From Opisthocomus hoazin (taxonomy: Eukaryota > Chordata > Aves > Opisthocomiformes > Opisthocomidae), in the NCBI RefSeq assembly GCF_030867145.1, contig NC_134414.1, forward strand, positions 80,466,504 to 80,530,503: DNA of 64,000 bases. The letters run 5' to 3'. Made by a program: the position numbers and the translations under genes. Below, one piece after another: positions 60,300-64,000 of this stretch. Position 1 is the stretch's first letter. The number at the start of each line of letters is the position of its first letter. The notes beneath the pieces were generated by a model. That model ran no database searches. It was not told the origin of the DNA and saw nothing but the letters and a program-made list of their open reading frames with translations.

Positions 60300-61490
60300 A
60301 GCAGGAGTGATCTAACCCTATACAGCCCATCTTCTACGTGCAAAAACAGAGTGCGGAGGACGGCCACATCTCCGACCGAAAACAAGTGGATCTCTGTGGA
60401 TAAGATCACCGGGCAGCCATGGAAGAACTTACGGCTTTTGTATCCAAATCTTTCGACCAGAAAAGCAAAGAGACCAGCGGCGGCAGCGGCAGCGGCAACA
60501 AGAAGGAGACGATCACGTACAGGGAAGTTTTGGAGAGTGGGTTGGCTCGCTCGAGGGAGCTTGGAAACTCTGACTCGAACCTGCAGGACATGACCGAGAG
60601 CAGCAACCATTGCCCGGTGCATCTTTTCAAAGACCACGTAGAGAGCGACAAGGACAAACTGAAGGAGTTCAGCACGGGCAGGACGGCGGAAGGTAAGAGC
60701 GGGGCCGGGAGCCCCCCGCCCCGCGACCCTCGCTGGTAGCCCCGGACCCCCCTCCCGCCCCACACCCCCCCGGCGTTCCGCAGCGGGGTCGAACCGTCCC
60801 GGCGGCCCCACACCCCCCGGCCCCCACAGCACCCGGCCCCAGCGGGGAGCGGGGTCCGGCCTCCCGCACCCTGCCTTCCTCCCCCGGCCGCCTCCCTCCC
60901 GCAGCGCTGGGGACACACACGCCTAGAAACGCGCACCCCTGCACGCACGGCCGCCAAAAATCAGTGGGAACTTCGGTCCTTCCTCCCCCCTCCCCGCAAC
61001 ACCCCCCGCAACACCCCCGCTCGCAGCCGGGGTCGATGCGGTGCGTTAGGGGAAGGGGGCAGCGCGGGGCGTCAGACATTTTTGTCCGTCTGCCTGTACA
61101 TTTTGGTGCCGCGAAACCTTTTCCGGGGAGTTTTCAGGCCGCAGCAGACCCGTTCTTCCCGCCGCCAGCCGCGGCTGCTCCCCCCCGGGAGAGCGCTGGG
61201 TGCGGAGGGGGCTCTCCCTGGACGTTTTGTCTTGTGTCCGTCGGTCTGTCCTAGCCAGAGGCCGCGGCCGGCGAGGAGGAGGAGGAGAGGAGGCCAGCTG
61301 GCGGGGGGGAGCTGCCCAGACCCGGGTGAGACGGAGCATCCCCGCGGAGGGAGGCACAGGCCGGCCCTGCGGCCGGACCCCCCGATCCCCCGCACGCCCT
61401 CCTCACCCAGGCCCGGGCAGCGCCGCGTCCCCCCGGGGCAGGGGGGCTGCCGGCCGAGGAGTGAGACGCCATGCCCTGCTCCCTCAGCGG
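60300..61490. promoter_or_regulatory. CpG-rich region over SHOX first coding exon and intron start
   Basis: CpG-dense from the start of the coding exon through about 800 bp of intron. Long open frames on both strands in the intronic part are composition artefacts. Density falls off near 61490. Confidence 0.6.
60419..60692 (+). CDS. SHOX: SHOX, first coding exon (N-terminal 91 residues)
   Basis: Short stature homeobox protein, a paired-class homeodomain transcription factor of the nucleus that controls limb and growth-plate development. The exon opens with a good start context (GCAGCCATGG) and encodes [15 protein letters not shown], shared by SHOX and SHOX2. A short glycine/serine/lysine tract, [18 protein letters not shown], and [11 protein letters not shown] follow. 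The latter two, with the absence of SHOX2's long glycine-rich insert, identify SHOX and not SHOX2. The exon ends after one base of a glycine codon at a consensus donor (AAG/GTAAGA). Splicing to 63910 restores GIYECKEKRED in frame, matching the known SHOX order. The glycine/serine tract differs from the polyglycine run of mammals. Only the N-terminus lies in this window. Confidence 0.95.
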
Positions 61491-62014
61491 AAAGAAATTA
61501 AAATGATAAAAATAATTTTAAACGGAACAAGCGAAAAGCCCCGCTCAGGCTGGTGGGGGAAGGAGCGAATGAAGAGGGCGGGGGGACTGGAAAGTTGAGA
61601 AAGTGTCTCTGGGCGAGTTGGGCAGGTGGACCTGCCTGGGGAGCTACCGGCTAGCGTCGGGTAATAAAAAGCGGTTAATAGGTTGGGGAACAACAACCGG
61701 TCTTTCAGCTGTTTCCTACCGTTTGATCTGGCTTAATATAACGTTGGGCGAAAGGCAATTTAATTTACAGCCCAAACGCTTACTTAATATCCTCCTCTCT
61801 TCCACCCCCCTCCCCAAACAGGAGGACCGGGTATAGCCACAGATTCGGGTGCCCGTATTTCTGCACCAGGCAGTACCGCTCGGCACTGCTGATTTTCCTT
61901 CTCTGGTCGGGAGACTGCAAAGCGAAAGGATTCTTGTTAGAGGAATCGTCCGCGCAGGAGACGGTTTTAAAAAATGAAAGCAGGACACCCTCCAGGGAAA
62001 AAAAAAGAAAATCT

Positions 62015-62039
62015 AAAAAAAAAAAAAAAAAAAAAAAAA
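62015..62039 (+). repeat. 25-bp poly(A) run in SHOX intron
   Basis: Uninterrupted A run, preceded by a shorter A-rich stretch. It may be a simple repeat. No retrotransposon body was recognised upstream of it. Confidence 0.85.
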
Positions 62040-62269
62040 GAGAATGAACGAAAAAAAATCTCTGCTGCTCCCCCTTTTCCCTGTATATCGAAATTGTGGC
62101 TTGTATGTTTAGCTAATCTAATCTACGGAGAGGGGCTGGGGGTGGGGATGGAAGGGAGGAGTTGGAAAGAGCTGAGATGCTTGTGACAGTTTAAATTCAT
62201 GCCAGGTTTCAGCCTAATTTCAGCTGATTCCAGCGTGTGATTTCAGTCCCACCGACACGCTGGTTGATG

Positions 62270-63900
62270 TTTGATACCCATCGGGGACGCCCCGGGTCTC
62301 CGAAAGGAGACAGAGCCTTTGGACGCGCCGAGTTTTCCCCGGGCGCTTGCTGGGTTAGCACCCTCGTCTTTCCGCAGGGGTTCCCCTGACAGCAGCAATG
62401 CGAACAAAACAAAACCAGCCGGCGAACACCCCTCTCCGGAGGCCGGACCCTTCCCAAAGTTTTACGCAGTCGCTACCCAGCCCGGAGTCGGAGTCGGGGG
62501 GCGATCAGGGACAGGGACGGTTTTCATTTCGGAATTGGAATTTTCATCCGGAACTTCGGCTCGGGTTCCCCGCCTTGCTGAAGCACAGATGCAGTTCAAG
62601 ACGTTTTATTACTTACAATTCACTTAGGATTTGCGGTTGGTCATTTGCGTTTTGGAATGCCCCCAAGTACATAGGATCACGCATATGTGCATGCTCACGT
62701 TTGCGGGTGTGTGTACATACAGATACATAAAAAATATGTGCGTAACTGGTGAGCGAAAACGGATTCAGCCCGGGATCCCCTGCCGATGTGGCTTCTCCCG
62801 CATCCCCGCACCGCTCGGGGGGTGAAGCAGGACGGCGGAGGGAGCCGGGCGGGCTCGTCCTGGATCTCCGCCGCTCCCCGCGCAGGATGCGGGCGCCGGG
62901 CAGGGTGGGGGGGGAGATCCGAGGGACCTGGTTCAGCCCCCAGAGGTGTCCCCTGCTCCAGCACCTCTCCCCCTTTCGTTAGCCGGATTTTAAACGGGGA
63001 CGGTGCTTTAGGCCTCCTGGCATTAAGGAGAAGGAAAAAAAAAAAGAGTAAAGAAAGGAAGATATAAAGTGAAAACAAGAGGTCCCCCCCCCCCAGCAAA
63101 AAAGGACAGCAGTTTTCCCCCGCTGCCTCCCGAGCCCTGCTCCCCTCTGCCCGGGAGCAGCGGGCACAGCGGCTGCCCCGCGCCCTGAAGGGCTCCGTGA
63201 GGGGTGTGGGGGGCTGTCTGCTGTTTTGGAGGGGCTGGGGGGCACCCACGGTCCTTGAGCCCCACTCTGGGCAGCGCAGGCCCCCCGCCCCTGGTCTTTC
63301 GACCCGCCGGCAGGTATTTTGGGGGAAGGAGGGGTGAGAAAGGGGAGAGGGACGGACTGTCTCGGGACCGCGGAAAGTTTCTTGTACGAGGCAAATATTT
63401 CCGCCGTGGCTTCACCGTGACACGGTAGGGAGCTTCTTGCGTAAATCTCTTTACTTGGGGAGAAAAAGTGGACGGAGAAACCCCCGTCCCTCACCTCTCC
63501 CCACCGCCGGGAGGTAGCGGGGGGGCCAGAGGTTTCCCTACCAGCCCCTTCCCCGAACTGCCCGTGCCGACCGGAGGCACGGCTTCCTCCTCCCTCTGGA
63601 AAGAAAATCAAATTATATTTTTATATATATATAGTTTTTTTCTGATGGGGCATCAGCCAGGCGCGGCAGTTCCGCTCCCTCCCTCGCTCCCTCGACCCGG
63701 AGCCGGCAGCGGGGCTCAGCCCGACCCGGTGCCCCCCGCCCGGGCCGGGGAACCCCCCCCCCGCCCGCCGGCTGGCCTCGCAGGTCGCGCCGAGTTCGGG
63801 GACGAAGCGAGGGGATGGGGGGAGACCCCCGGTGTGCTGCGGAGAGAAACTCGGGAGAGGTGCGAGGGGAGGCTCAGTGTCGTTTTCACCTTCCCCCCCC
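62270..63900. promoter_or_regulatory. CpG-rich 3' part of the SHOX intron
   Basis: CpG-dense and G/C-tract-rich up to the acceptor, interrupted by AT-rich sequence at about 62600-62750 and 63600-63640. It could hold intronic regulatory sequence. No specific element is identified. Confidence 0.4.
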
Positions 63901-63909
63901 TCCCGGCAG

Positions 63910-64000
63910 GGATCTACGAGTGCAAAGAGAAGAGGGAAGACGTGAAGTCGGAGGACGAAGATGGACAGACCAAGCTCAAACAAAGGAGAAGCCGAACCAA
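63910..64000 (+). CDS. SHOX: SHOX, second coding exon (partial, reaches homeodomain start)
   Basis: Continues the SHOX protein after the phase-1 intron: the split glycine, then IYECKEKREDVKSEDEDG and QTKLKQRRSRT, cut off by the window edge. This is the acidic linker leading into the homeodomain, whose N-terminal arm (QRRSRT, minor-groove contact and nuclear-localisation basic patch) is the last thing visible. The acceptor is a long C tract ending CGGCAG. The three homeodomain helices and the C-terminal OAR motif are expected downstream of this window. Frame and sequence agree exactly with the preceding exon, so the identification is secure. Confidence 0.95.

Larger units (their letters stand above)
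60693..63909 (+). other. SHOX intron, phase 1
   Basis: Begins GTAAGAGC and ends in a C-rich tract followed by GGCAG. It is 3217 bp. GC-rich at both ends, AT-richer in the middle (about 61490-62260), with a 25-A run at 62015-62039, a (TA) stretch at about 63620 and further CpG-dense sequence from about 62270 to 63900. No embedded gene was recognised. The many open frames are composition artefacts. Confidence 0.85.

Noticed and set aside
60419..60692. SHOX2 as the identity of the gene
   Set aside because: The shared [15 protein letters not shown] start fits both, but [11 protein letters not shown] and GIYECKEKRED are SHOX features, and SHOX2's long glycine-rich insert is absent.
60209..60957. 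Minus-strand open frames of 235 and 183 codons over the SHOX exon
   Set aside because: Antisense shadows of the SHOX coding exon and adjacent GC-rich intron. The + strand reading matches a known protein and splices correctly.
1..64000. tRNA or rRNA genes, CRISPR arrays, bacterial operons, LTR retrovirus-like elements
   Set aside because: Reading by eye found no cloverleaf with a canonical B box, no regularly spaced repeats and no LTR or gag/pol/env signatures.

Overview
The window looks like a bird (sauropsid) nuclear genome. It contains CR1 LINE retrotransposons of at least two ages, MIR-type SINE relics, long gene-poor AT-rich stretches and a strongly CpG-rich 3' part. Its one confident host gene is the 5' part of the homeobox gene SHOX on the + strand. 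Its first coding exon (60419-60692) and the beginning of the next one (63910-64000) join exactly in frame across a phase-1 intron with GT...AG ends. The window ends at the first residues of the homeodomain, so the DNA-binding domain and the C-terminus lie outside. A TATA box at 60261 sits about 160 bp upstream of the start codon and fits the internal promoter known for SHOX in mammals.

Layout. 1-22.8 kb: intergenic sequence with no gene I can support. It holds an AAAAAG hexamer array (1475-1597), an exon-like open stretch of unknown origin (8334-8455), a 13-bp tandem repeat (10310-10348), several AT-rich blocks full of homeodomain-type TAAT/ATTA cores (best at 17690-19000) and a MIR-like relic (about 20640). 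22.8-32.3 kb: a retrotransposon cluster. It contains a fairly young, 5'-truncated minus-strand CR1 with a recognisable reverse transcriptase, an ancient plus-strand CR1 of about 2.3 kb, and a third plus-strand CR1 fragment covering endonuclease and linker. 32.3-53 kb: intergenic, with a double hairpin at 33430-33529, a DR1 nuclear-receptor-type site at 35275, a short old CR1 tail at 47.2 kb, a MIR-like relic at 49.5 kb and a (TA)n run. 53-60.3 kb: the SHOX upstream flank. AT-rich blocks with unusual symmetric or duplicated motifs alternate with CpG/G-rich islands. 60.3-64 kb: SHOX promoter, first coding exon, GC-rich intron and start of the next exon.

No operons, tRNA or rRNA genes or CRISPR arrays were seen. 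The most interesting non-coding signals are a perfect palindrome of two CAATAAAA HOX-type sites (53103-53124), a 44-bp-period duplicated cassette whose substitutions are all transitions (54636-54718), a TGAATGGAT inverted repeat enclosing a PBX-type core (55895-55919), and the adjacent hairpins at 33.4-33.5 kb. They are candidate cis-regulatory or structural elements. Whether they are conserved cannot be decided from one sequence.
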